A model generated the notes under the pieces. That model did no database searches. It was not told the origin of the DNA and worked only from the letters and a program-made list of their open reading frames with translations. This document shows positions 1 through 8,286 of a stretch of DNA of 57,853 nucleotides, one piece after another. The stretch comes from Planctomycetaceae bacterium (GTDB lineage Bacteria; Planctomycetota; Planctomycetia; Pirellulales; Lacipirellulaceae): assembly GCA_003233055.1 (NCBI GenBank), contig QIKP01000045.1, forward strand, positions 1-57,853. The letters are read 5' to 3'. Both the position numbers and the translations under genes were made by a program. The first letter of the stretch is position 1. Every line of letters begins with the position of its first letter.

Positions 1-309
1 GGGGGGGGGGGGGCGTCAGCGGGCATGGCAGTGTCTTGGGCAGACCGGGGAGTGTCGATCGCATTATAGCCCCTTCCCACTTCACCGCCGAGTCGTGATT
101 CGGCCCAACGCTTGCGTCTTCGTGTCGCGATATCCGCTGTTTGCGACGACATAACCAACGGGACGAAAAATTTGGCGGGACATGAACTCGGCCGGCCATC
201 GATGCGTAGAACCGTTTGGGGGCCCGTTATTCTCGCCCCTCCTGTGCGGTATGATGCTCTTCTCGTTTCGTTTGCTTCCCCCGACGCTTCCCCCGACGAA
301 CGCCGCCCG
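1..309. other. Gene-free start of window
   Basis: No gene is supported here. The first 13 bases are an unbroken run of G, which looks like an assembly or contig-end artefact. The reading frame of the following ABC ATPase stays open back to 112, but the peptide upstream of 310 has no family resemblance, so I treat 14-309 as leader or promoter DNA. No convincing sigma-70 boxes were found. Confidence 0.5.
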
Positions 310-999
310 ATGCCCTCCCCATCGCCACTTGTTGTACTCCAGAACGTCCAGAAAGCGTATCGCGAGCCAAATGGCGACCGGCTGCCCATACTCGACATCC
401 CGCATTTTGCCGTCAACGCGGGCGAGCAAGTGGTGATCCGTGGCCGGAGCGGGTGTGGCAAAACAACCCTGCTGCACGCCATTGCCGGACTCACCCCCAT
501 CGACTCCGGAACCATCACCGTCCGCGGCATCGAAGTGACTCGACTGGCCGAATCGGGGCGTGACCGGTTTCGCGCCCGCAACATTGGCTATGTTTTCCAA
601 ACTTTCAACTTGCTTCCCGCCTTCACGGCCGTCGAGAACGTGATGCTCGGCATGACCTTCACCGGTCGAGAAAAGAACCGAAATCGGGCTGTTGATTTGC
701 TCACACGCGTCGGCCTCGATCGTCGCTTGCACCACAAGCCGGCGGCGCTTTCGGTCGGCGAGCAACAGCGAGTGGCAGTCGCCCGGGCGTTGGTCAATGA
801 GCCTGCGCTGCTACTCGCGGACGAACCGACCGCCAACATCGACCCGGCGCATCAGCAACAAGTGGTCGACCTTCTGCGGGAGGTTTGCGAAAGCGAAAAG
901 GTTGCCATGCTGCTTGTCACCCATTCACCGGAAGTCTCGGAACAATTTGATCGCGTTGAGGCTCTCGAAGCCGTCAATCGCGTGGCGGTCACGGTATGA
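310..999 (+). CDS. ABC transporter ATP-binding protein (LolD/MacB type)
   Basis: This 229-residue cytoplasmic ATPase should power the FtsX-type permease encoded next. Visible motifs are Walker A GRSGCGKT (45-52), Q-loop Gln97, the signature LSVGEQQRVAVARAL (148-161), Walker B LLLADEP (167-173) and the switch His205. The layout fits the LolD/MacB/FtsE class, which works on envelope substrates by mechanotransmission rather than classical import. I chose ATG 310 because residues start to match the family there, although the frame is open to 112. Its TGA overlaps the next ATG (ATGA at 996-999), so the two are translationally coupled. The substrate is not shown by this protein alone; the downstream DUF3299 genes hint at a metal-related role. 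Confidence 0.9.
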   Translation: MPSPSPLVVLQNVQKAYREPNGDRLPILDIPHFAVNAGEQVVIRGRSGCGKTTLLHAIAGLTPIDSGTITVRGIEVTRLAESGRDRFRARNIGYVFQTFNLLPAFTAVENVMLGMTFTGREKNRNRAVDLLTRVGLDRRLHHKPAALSVGEQQRVAVARALVNEPALLLADEPTANIDPAHQQQVVDLLREVCESEKVAMLLVTHSPEVSEQFDRVEALEAVNRVAVTV

Positions 1000-2324
1000 A
1001 CTACCTAACCATTGCATGGCGAAACATGCGAGAACGAGCACTCGCCTCGACACTTACCGGGCTCTCGATGGCGCTCGGCGTGGCGGCGGTCATTTGTGTG
1101 ATCGTCATTCACAGCGTCGCGGTCGAACAATTCGAGCAAGATGCCCAAGGCTACCACTTCATCGTTGGCGGCACCGGCGGACCCACCGAGCTGGTCCTGA
1201 GTACGGTCTATCATCTCGGCAAGCCACTCTACCCGGTCGCCTACGAAGAGTATCGCCATTTCGTGGATGGCAAATACGCCCCGTACACCGAGGTGGCGAT
1301 CCCCTACTGCCTGGGGGATAGTTTCGTCTCGGGCGACCACAAGTTTCGCGTCGTCGGGACGACACGCGACCTGTTCGAGCGATTGCTCTACGACGGGACG
1401 ACCAGCTATGCCTTCGCCAAAGGGCGAAACTTCAAGCAAGACCACTTTTTCGAGGCAGTGGTCGGCTCGATTGCGGCGGCGCAGGGGGGACTGAAAGTGG
1501 GCGATACCTTCCACCCGACCCATGGCCTAGGTGCAGAGGGAGACAAACACCGCGCATTCAAGATCGTCGGCGTCCTCGAGCCAACCAGCACCGCCAACGA
1601 CCGGGCGCTGTTCGTTAATGCCGAGGGGTTTTATCTACTCGCAGGCCACGCGCTCTCGGCAAAACCGGCGAAAGAGACCAGCAAGGAAAACAACCCTTTG
1701 TCCGACCCCAGCGCGCCAGCCATCGGCTACGACAATGCTGGCAACCAGGTCGAACCGCTCCCTGAGTCGCAGCGAGAAGTGACATCGATCTTAGTCCTCT
1801 GCAAAGACCCTATGCGGGCCTTCGCCCTTCGAACCACGCTGAACAAAAGTGGTAGCGGCACCCAAGCGGTCGCGCCGACGGAGGTCGTCACGCAATTCCT
1901 CGACACCATCATCGGTCCGGTCCGTGTGGTCCTGTTAGTCCTTACTTCGCTGATCGTCCTGGTTGCGGCAATCGGCATCTTGGTGAGCATCTACAATTCC
2001 ATGTCGGAGCGGAGCCATGACATTGCGGTCATGCGGGCGCTCGGCGCAAGCCGAACGGCGGTGCAGGCGATTGTGCTCTTGGAGTCGGTGCTCCTGGCGC
2101 TCCTAGGTGGACTGGCGGGCATCGTCCTGGGGCACGTGATGATTGGAATCGCCAGCCCCTTCGTCGAAGCCCGAACGGGGGTCGCCCTCCATATGTTTAC
2201 ATTCGATCCCCTGGAGCTAACCCTGATCCCCGGATTGATCCTGCTCGCAACGCTGGCGGGGATCCTTCCCGCCATCACCGCCTACCGGACCGACGTTGCC
2301 AAAGCCCTCAGCGGCGTGCGATAA
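996..2324 (+). CDS. FtsX-like permease of an ABC transporter
   Basis: A 442-residue inner-membrane protein of the MacB/LolC/FtsX permease class. An N-terminal membrane segment lies at about 19-45, followed by a large periplasmic domain to about 305. Three C-terminal helices (about 310-335, 360-385 and 410-435) contain the family-typical stretch MSERSHDIAVMRALGAS. It overlaps the ATPase gene by four bases and should pair with it as a dimer. Four membrane segments with a large extracytoplasmic domain is the normal architecture for MacB-type pumps and for permeases found beside DUF3299 proteins. The periplasmic domain probably contacts a partner such as the downstream exported proteins; this is inferred from position only. 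Confidence 0.88.
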   Translation: MNYLTIAWRNMRERALASTLTGLSMALGVAAVICVIVIHSVAVEQFEQDAQGYHFIVGGTGGPTELVLSTVYHLGKPLYPVAYEEYRHFVDGKYAPYTEVAIPYCLGDSFVSGDHKFRVVGTTRDLFERLLYDGTTSYAFAKGRNFKQDHFFEAVVGSIAAAQGGLKVGDTFHPTHGLGAEGDKHRAFKIVGVLEPTSTANDRALFVNAEGFYLLAGHALSAKPAKETSKENNPLSDPSAPAIGYDNAGNQVEPLPESQREVTSILVLCKDPMRAFALRTTLNKSGSGTQAVAPTEVVTQFLDTIIGPVRVVLLVLTSLIVLVAAIGILVSIYNSMSERSHDIAVMRALGASRTAVQAIVLLESVLLALLGGLAGIVLGHVMIGIASPFVEARTGVALHMFTFDPLELTLIPGLILLATLAGILPAITAYRTDVAKALSGVR

Positions 2325-2364
2325 TGCATTCGCCCACGCTGCCCTCTCCCTCGCTTTGAAAACG

Positions 2365-3924
2365 ATGAAACACACAACACGACTTGCCGCCGCAGCGCTG
2401 AAGGTTACCGTGTGGATGCTGTCGATCCATCATGCCGGTGCGTGTCCCTATTGCACGATCGAATCGATGACGCTGACCGAGGAGATCGCCTCAAGCGATG
2501 TGGTGGTCCTCGCGAGATTGATTCAGGAAGCGGCGCCTCCGGCCGACAGACCTGACGAGTGGGGGGAGTTTGGCGTTGTCGATCCCGAGACAGGCAAAGC
2601 GAGGTTTCGCATCGAGCGCGTTCTGCTAGGCGAGCCGTTGCTTCGAGGTGCCGAAGAAATCGAAGTGATTTTTTTCGGCGAGGCCAGCACCGAGAGCCAG
2701 TTTTTTATTCGAGGCGTTGGCACCGAACCGATTGACTGGAATGTTCCGCTGGCACTCTCGGATCGAGCGGTCGAGTACCTCGATCGTCTCGACGACTTGC
2801 CGAAAGAAGGGCCCGACCGCATTGCGTTCTTCCTCGACTACTTGCAACACGACGACCGACTGCTGGCCCAGGATGCCTACGACGAATTCGCCCGCGCCCC
2901 GTATGCCGACGTGCAAGCCATCGCAGACCAGATCGACCATGACCAGTTGTGGCAATGGATCGAAGACCGGGAGATCAGCCCTAACCGGAGGAGCCTCTAC
3001 TTCACGATGCTCGGCGTTTGCGGCACGGAGGAAGACCGCCATCAGTTGCGAAAAATGATGCTCGCCGACGATCGGGTGCTTCGGTCGGCAGCCGAGGCGA
3101 CCGCCGCAGCCGCGCTCGGCCTGGGGGGCGCGATCACCCTGCCTGCGATGCCTGAAATGGTGTCGATGGACCAACGCCGCAAGCAACTCGGGTTCAACGC
3201 CATGGTCGGGTGCTACCTGAAGCTTGGAGGGACCGACGCGCTCGACGAAGTCGACCAACTCTTCCTCGCCAATCCCGATGCCCATCCCTCGAAAGTCTTT
3301 GGAACGCTGATCGCATTACGGTTCTTGGCCGAGGGAACCGATCAAGTCCCCCTCGACCGATTGATCGAATCGATGCGGTTGGTGCTCGACAAACCCGACT
3401 TCGCCGAGCAAGCGATTACGGACCTTGCTCGCTGGCAAGATTGGTCGGTCCTTGATCGGCTCGTCGTGATGTTCAAGGAAGCGAAGCCAAAAACCTACGT
3501 CAAAGAGCCGATCATCGCCTACCTCGACCAAGCCACCCAGCAGCCAGGCTACATCGGCCAACGAGCTGCCGCGGCGATGGCCGAACTAGAAAAGCTCGAC
3601 CCCGACGCGGTGAAGCGATCCCGAAGCCTCGCGGCGTTCGGGTTCCTGGGCCGCGCCCGAGCGGGTGGGGCCGAAAAATCCGATGATAAGGAACTCGATG
3701 ACCCGAAACCCAACGGCGAGAAACCGAAAGAAGAGAAAGAGAGTTCGACCGAGCCTGTAGGGCCCGAAGACGCGAAGCCAATCGAAGAGCTGACAGCGGC
3801 AGAGACGGAGACAGCAACGGAGCCCGTTCGCCCGATCGACATGCGAGTGGTACTCGCTACCCCCTTGCTGGCAACCGCCGCGCTGATGGCCCTGGTCTGG
3901 GCTGTTCTTCGAGGAGGCGTCTAG
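2365..3924 (+). CDS. Secreted/membrane-anchored CPYC protein, HEAT-like, function unknown
   Basis: A 519-residue protein that I do not recognise beyond a resemblance to planctomycete proteins starting with a mature-end CPxC. I prefer ATG 2365, which gives a signal peptide (residues 1-26), over the in-frame ATG at 2296 inside the permease gene. CPYC at 27-30 lies just after the likely cleavage site and could be a redox or metal-binding pair. The middle (about 170-430) is helical with HEAT-like spacing. A Lys/Glu/Pro-rich linker leads to a C-terminal hydrophobic helix (last 25 residues), so the bulk should be periplasmic and held by the tail. It sits 40 bases after the permease and 9 bases before the next gene, so it is part of the same operon. 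Confidence 0.75.
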   Translation: MKHTTRLAAAALKVTVWMLSIHHAGACPYCTIESMTLTEEIASSDVVVLARLIQEAAPPADRPDEWGEFGVVDPETGKARFRIERVLLGEPLLRGAEEIEVIFFGEASTESQFFIRGVGTEPIDWNVPLALSDRAVEYLDRLDDLPKEGPDRIAFFLDYLQHDDRLLAQDAYDEFARAPYADVQAIADQIDHDQLWQWIEDREISPNRRSLYFTMLGVCGTEEDRHQLRKMMLADDRVLRSAAEATAAAALGLGGAITLPAMPEMVSMDQRRKQLGFNAMVGCYLKLGGTDALDEVDQLFLANPDAHPSKVFGTLIALRFLAEGTDQVPLDRLIESMRLVLDKPDFAEQAITDLARWQDWSVLDRLVVMFKEAKPKTYVKEPIIAYLDQATQQPGYIGQRAAAAMAELEKLDPDAVKRSRSLAAFGFLGRARAGGAEKSDDKELDDPKPNGEKPKEEKESSTEPVGPEDAKPIEELTAAETETATEPVRPIDMRVVLATPLLATAALMALVWAVLRGGV

Positions 3925-3933
3925 AATAGAAGC

Positions 3934-4668
3934 ATGATCAATCCACCCCCCTCGCCAACGCAAGACCCTCCTCCGATGACCAACGATAACCAGAGTGAAG
4001 AGGCCTTGGAGTACCGCGCCCTCTACTCGGGCGCTCTGATTGGTGCACTGCTGGGGGTGATTTCTTCGGCTCTGCTAACTTCCACCGACCATCTCTCCAG
4101 CTGCCTGGCGTTGGTGCCGATTCCGGTGGTCGGCATCCTCGTTTCGCTCCGAGCGTGGCTCAAGATTCGCCGCGAAGGAGACCTTTACACCGGTGCGACA
4201 ATCGCGCTGGTTGGCTTGGTGCTTTCGCTGATCTTTCTTGTCGCCGGCGTGGGAACCGCCTCCTACATCCACGCCACCGAAGTCCCGGATGGCTACGAGC
4301 GGATTTCTTTCCTCACGCTCAAACCGAATCAGACCGAACAGCGGGCGAGCAAACCGATCCCCGATGCCGTGGTCGCCCTCGTTGGTCAGCCCATTTTCAT
4401 CAAGGGCTACATCCGCCCCGATTCGATCACAGCGAGGCACGGCATCGATCGGTTTCTCTTGGTCCGGGACGACAACCAGTGCTGCTTTGGCGACCTGAGC
4501 AAAGTGAGCTACTTCGACCAAATCGAGGTGCGGCTCGTCCCGCCACGGCGAACAAGCTACAAGACGTCGCTCTTCCGCGTCGGCGGAAAACTGATCCTCC
4601 ATCCCGCAAATCTCGGTCGAGGCCCGGAGCACCCGGTCTACTTCCTCGAAGCGGATTACATCGAATGA
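3934..4668 (+). CDS. Membrane protein with C-terminal DUF3299-like domain
   Basis: A 244-residue protein with hydrophobic segments at about 31-50, 57-74 and 87-112, followed by a domain (about 145-244) that I assign to DUF3299. The evidence is the pattern GQPIFIKGYI, then FLLVRDDNQCCFG (174-186) and the following V..VPP-like stretch. The Cys-Cys pair at 183-184 is the main conserved feature. ATG 3976 (MTNDNQ) is a possible alternative start. The next gene encodes a lipoprotein with the same domain, so the operon carries a membrane-anchored and a lipid-anchored version. In proteobacteria I recall DUF3299 genes beside an ABC ATPase and an FtsX-type permease in zinc-responsive operons. That supports, but does not prove, a metal-related role. 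Confidence 0.72.
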   Translation: MINPPPSPTQDPPPMTNDNQSEEALEYRALYSGALIGALLGVISSALLTSTDHLSSCLALVPIPVVGILVSLRAWLKIRREGDLYTGATIALVGLVLSLIFLVAGVGTASYIHATEVPDGYERISFLTLKPNQTEQRASKPIPDAVVALVGQPIFIKGYIRPDSITARHGIDRFLLVRDDNQCCFGDLSKVSYFDQIEVRLVPPRRTSYKTSLFRVGGKLILHPANLGRGPEHPVYFLEADYIE

Positions 4669-5231
4669 TCGACAGAGTCTCCAAGTCGGAGCGATGGTCG
4701 GTTCCGCCCTTGATGTCGTGGATGGCCTGCCTGCTCGGGGTGATGGTGGGCTGCGACAACAAGCCCCTCCCTTCGCCGTCGCCCCGCCAGGAGCCGATGC
4801 CAGCGAAGGCCGACGCAACTCCCGCGAAATCCCCCGCCCTTCCGGAGCCGCCGGCTGCGAGAACCCTCGAAAAAACTTTCGACGACCTCCAGTTCGACAT
4901 CGCCCCGGACGCCCCATTCGATCGTTCCCTCTTAACGAACGACATTGAGTCGCTCTTCGGCAAGCGCATCCGCATTCGTGGGTACATCTTGCCGACATTT
5001 CAGCGCACCGGCATCCGACAATTCGTCCTGGTCCGCGACAACTTGGAATGCTGCTTCGGTCCCGGAGCAGCACTCTTTGATTGCATCGTCGTCGACATGG
5101 TTCCAGGCGAGTCGACCAACTTCTCGGTCCGCCCGGTCGCCGTGGAAGGGACGTTGACGCTGGAAGAGTTGATCGGCCCCGAGGGAAACCACTTGGCGAT
5201 TTTTCATCTGGCGGGGGAGCAGGTGAAGTAG
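4665..5231 (+). CDS. Probable DUF3299-like lipoprotein
   Basis: A 188-residue protein starting at ATG 4665, which overlaps the stop of the previous gene (ATGA). Residues 15-30 form a hydrophobic signal ending GVMVGC, an acceptable lipobox with Cys30 as the lipid-bearing residue. A Pro/Ala-rich linker follows, then a domain (about 95-188) that repeats the previous gene's pattern: RIRIRGYILP, FVLVRDNLECCFG with Cys129-Cys130, and VVDMVPG. The two genes are clearly paralogous, and the pair ends the ABC operon. A longer ORF in another part of this frame region (from 4155) is only an upstream extension through the previous gene and was not used. Confidence 0.75.
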   Translation: MIDRVSKSERWSVPPLMSWMACLLGVMVGCDNKPLPSPSPRQEPMPAKADATPAKSPALPEPPAARTLEKTFDDLQFDIAPDAPFDRSLLTNDIESLFGKRIRIRGYILPTFQRTGIRQFVLVRDNLECCFGPGAALFDCIVVDMVPGESTNFSVRPVAVEGTLTLEELIGPEGNHLAIFHLAGEQVK

Positions 5232-5249
5232 TTGCACGACGCTTCCCTG

Positions 5250-5267
5250 CCAAGCTTAGTCGGGGCG
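5250..5267. repeat. Partial copy of AAGCTT-centred palindromic repeat
   Basis: CCAAGCTTAGTCGGGGCG matches 17 of 18 bases of the right-hand part of the perfect palindrome at 25390-25413. It lies between two convergent genes (stops at 5231 and 5282), where a bidirectional terminator would fit. Confidence 0.5.
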
Positions 5268-5281
5268 GCGGCAAACGCCCT

Positions 5282-7006
5282 CTACTCGTTGTTGCCCAGT
5301 CCGAGCTTGCTGAACCATTTTCCCCGCCCGCTTAATGGACTGCTCTCCTTCTCGGGTAGCGAACCGCGAAGGGATTCGAGCTCGTATCGAGTGTCGGTCA
5401 ACTCGGCTTGCTCTCGGGCAATCTTGGCCCGTTCGACTGAAAATTCCAGCTCGGCTTTGCGAAGCTGGTCGGTCATTTCCGTTTCCATCGCCGCGAGCTT
5501 CTTCCGCTCGGCAAGAATTGCCTCGTCGGCGTCGATCGCCTCACGGTGGGAGTTTTCCTCCAGCTCGGAAGGGGTCGGCTCGTCTCGCAATCGTTGCTGG
5601 AGTTCTTGGATCTCTTCGTCCTTTTTGGCGACGACATCGTCGGTAATGCGGATCGTCGATTCGATCGTCGAATGGGCTTCGACTCGCTCTTCGGTCAGGT
5701 TGGCTCCCTCGTCTTCTAGGCTGGCGAGTAACCGCCGCTTTTGCGACTCCCAGTCCATGCCGCCCGTATCTTTGCCGGCAATGGCAGCCCTTCGGGAATC
5801 TGCCAACTCTTGGACGAGCGCGTCGTTTTCTTTTCGCAAGTTTCGGACGTCATCGACGGCCATCTCGAACCGCTGCTGAAGATGGACTCTTTCCTCGGCG
5901 GCCTGGCCATCGTCTTCCAGCGGAGGGCGTTTTTCCAATTCTTCGATTCGCTCGACAAGCCCATCCCGTTCGTTTCGCAGTTCCATCAGCTCGGAAGATT
6001 CACTGGCCCCTTGCTCAGGCCGACGAGCCAGCTCTTGTTCGAGATCCGCGTTTTGCTCCCGAAGCGTCCGGAGGTCTTCCAGAGCAAGGTCGAACTTTTT
6101 CTCGATCTTCTCGAACTCCGCCGCCTGCTCTTCCAGTTCCGCTGCCGACTCCAGTTTTTCGCTTGATTCCTCCACGGCGTTGACAAGCCGGTCGAGGTCC
6201 GCCATCAAGGCAGCCTGCTCCTTCTGCCAACCGACGGTGGCTTGGTCGTGGCTCGCCTTCGTGGTGGCGGCAAGCTCTTGCTGCTCCTCCACCTTGGCGA
6301 CCGCCGATTGCAGCTCGCTCTGGAGGGATTCTAGCTCCGCTGCGATCGCGCTGGCCCGGCCGTCCTGCAGACGATGCTCCGCAATTTGGGCATCGAGCCG
6401 CTCCTGCAACTCAGCGACCTGCTGGTCGTTTTGATTAGCCGCTTTGGAACAGAGGGTCTCGAACTGCTCGACTTCCTTCGCCAACTCGTCCTGCATCCGC
6501 TGCAACTCTTCGCCGCTCTGGCTCAGCTTTTCTCGCTCACACTTTTGGTCGTCTCGCTCGATCTCCGTTTCTAGTTGCAGCGTATCCTGAGCAGCAACCT
6601 GACGGAGGACTTCCTCGCGACGCAGCGCCAGTTCGGCTTCCTTGGCCTCCAACCGCTCCTGGCGCGCAGCCAGTTCGACAGTTTCCACTGCAAGGTCGTC
6701 CATCCGTCGGGTCATTTGAGCATCGGCAACCGCTTGCTCCGCTTCCCAATCAGCCCGTTCTCGCTGGAGAGTATCGTGGGCTTCGGCCGCGTTCTCCGTC
6801 GCTGCCTCGGCGGCACTTTGAATATCCGAACCACACTCCGCCGCCAACTCCTCGGCGACCAGGTGCAATTGCTCCGTGAGCTGCGTTTCGAGCTGCTGCA
6901 TCCGCTTTCGCTGTTCGGCAAGCGCCGAGTGCGCACGGTCGCGGAGCGCACGAAGGGTCCCAGGCGACGGACCGACGGACAGCGGGTCTTCGGAAGGAGT
7001 TTCCAT
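5282..7006 (-). CDS. Long coiled-coil protein, function unknown
   Basis: A 574-residue protein, almost entirely alpha-helical coiled coil: heptad-rich, dominated by Glu, Ala, Leu, Gln, Arg and Lys, with repeated QLETQLTEQL-type stretches. There is no membrane segment or enzyme motif. The C-terminal tail (GRGKWFSKLGLGNNE) is short and non-coiled. I chose ATG 7006 (METPSEDPL) over the in-frame ATG 7096, because the 30 extra residues have a different, cysteine-containing composition; neither start has a strong Shine-Dalgarno. A cytoskeletal or scaffold role is the usual guess for such proteins but nothing here shows it. It converges with the DUF3299 operon. Confidence 0.65.
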   Translation of the reverse strand: METPSEDPLSVGPSPGTLRALRDRAHSALAEQRKRMQQLETQLTEQLHLVAEELAAECGSDIQSAAEAATENAAEAHDTLQRERADWEAEQAVADAQMTRRMDDLAVETVELAARQERLEAKEAELALRREEVLRQVAAQDTLQLETEIERDDQKCEREKLSQSGEELQRMQDELAKEVEQFETLCSKAANQNDQQVAELQERLDAQIAEHRLQDGRASAIAAELESLQSELQSAVAKVEEQQELAATTKASHDQATVGWQKEQAALMADLDRLVNAVEESSEKLESAAELEEQAAEFEKIEKKFDLALEDLRTLREQNADLEQELARRPEQGASESSELMELRNERDGLVERIEELEKRPPLEDDGQAAEERVHLQQRFEMAVDDVRNLRKENDALVQELADSRRAAIAGKDTGGMDWESQKRRLLASLEDEGANLTEERVEAHSTIESTIRITDDVVAKKDEEIQELQQRLRDEPTPSELEENSHREAIDADEAILAERKKLAAMETEMTDQLRKAELEFSVERAKIAREQAELTDTRYELESLRGSLPEKESSPLSGRGKWFSKLGLGNNE

Positions 7007-7189
7007 ACATTTTTGCAAACAAAATCCTGTCACGTAATCGAATCGGCGATTCAAGGGCTGCGATGCAACTTCCGCCGACGCGAGACACCTCGACATGAAT
7101 AGACTACGTCAGCCTTGGCCCAAGTCAAAACTGGAGCGCGGCCAATAACCCTTGCAGGGAACATGCCGATTAAAGGGTCCGGCGGCGGC

Positions 7190-8152
7190 TCAGCGGCCAA
7201 GCGCTTCCGCGTTGACCACCTGCTCCGGCGTTTTCCCCGTGAGAAACGCCGCCACTTGCCGGGCAACCCGGCTGCGGAGTTCATGCGTCGCCCGGGTCGA
7301 GTAGAAGGCTGCGTGAGGCGTGACAATGACGCGAGGGTCGTTATAGGGTGGCTGGCTAAGATTGGGTGGCTCGGGATCTTGCACGTCGAGACCCGCGCCG
7401 GCGATAGCGCTCGCTTCCAGCGCCCCGGCCAGCGCAGCGTGATCGACCAACCCACCCCGCGAGGTGTTGATCAAAAACGCAGAGTCTTTCATCTTTGCGA
7501 GTGCTGCCGCATCGATCAGGTGGGCCGTTTCCTCCGTGAGCGGACAGAGAAGCACGACGTAGTCGCTCTCGGCCAGCAATTCCTCGAGCGGTTGCCATTC
7601 GGTGCCGGCCGGCACCTCGCGCGATCGATTGTTCACTACGACCCTCATGCCAAGCGCCCGACAACGCTCGGCAAATAGCCCTCCGATGCGCCCGGTACCG
7701 ATGACACCGACAGTTTGCTCTTCCATCCGTTCGAGTGGTAATCCGAGCAACCGATCGTAGGTACCTGCTTGGGCCGCCGCATAGTAGAGATGAATCTTCC
7801 GCCCGAGCGCGAGCAGCAGCGCGAGTGTGTGCTCCGCCACTTCCGGGATGCAATAGTCGGGGACATTCGTTACAATCATCCCTCGCTCCGTCGCTCGTGC
7901 AACATCAATGTTGTCGAGTCCAATCCCGGTGCGGGCGATATGTCTGCACTTCCGTGCGGCGTCGATCACCGGCGCCGTGACGGATGCCCAGCAGGTGATA
8001 AGAGCGTCGGCATCCTGGGCGTCATTGACGAGTGTTGCTTCGTCCTCAGCCGCCGCGACCGTCAGCTCGCAATCGACCGCCGCAAGAATCTCCCGTTCAA
8101 CCGAGATGTCGGCCCAAGGATAGTCGGTGTAGAGAGCACGATATTTCGACAT
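7190..8152 (-). CDS. CtBP-like D-2-hydroxyacid dehydrogenase
   Basis: A 320-residue NAD-dependent dehydrogenase of the D-isomer-specific 2-hydroxyacid family. The Rossmann motif is GTGRIGG at 152-158. The substrate-binding part has the NVPDYCIPEVAEH stretch (96-108) typical of the CtBP subgroup. The catalytic Arg is in INTSRGGLVD and the catalytic His in TPHAAFYS near residue 290. The start at ATG 8152 (MSKYRALYTDYPW) fits the family; the frame is open 84 bases further upstream without similarity. The true substrate of this subgroup in bacteria is usually unknown, and an automatic label of phosphoglycerate dehydrogenase would be too specific because the ACT domain is absent. It lies 134 bases downstream of the acyl-CoA ligase gene on the same strand. 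Confidence 0.85.
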   Translation of the reverse strand: MSKYRALYTDYPWADISVEREILAAVDCELTVAAAEDEATLVNDAQDADALITCWASVTAPVIDAARKCRHIARTGIGLDNIDVARATERGMIVTNVPDYCIPEVAEHTLALLLALGRKIHLYYAAAQAGTYDRLLGLPLERMEEQTVGVIGTGRIGGLFAERCRALGMRVVVNNRSREVPAGTEWQPLEELLAESDYVVLLCPLTEETAHLIDAAALAKMKDSAFLINTSRGGLVDHAALAGALEASAIAGAGLDVQDPEPPNLSQPPYNDPRVIVTPHAAFYSTRATHELRSRVARQVAAFLTGKTPEQVVNAEALGR

Positions 8153-8286
8153 AAGAGCAGATCCCGTTCGAGTGTTCCACTTTCCCCTCGGTTTCTCGCT
8201 AGACTTCCGGGCGGAACAGGTCCGTGCGACACGCACGAAGAGAGGCGAGCGGGGGTCGTCTGGGCGGGGCCGGCGAACTGCCGAAG

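Noticed and set aside
1-13. Run of 13 G at window start
   Set aside because: Most likely an assembly or sequencing artefact at a contig end; no biological reading is supported.
82-765. 227-codon minus-strand ORF at the window start
   Set aside because: It is antisense to the ABC ATPase gene, whose motifs are complete.
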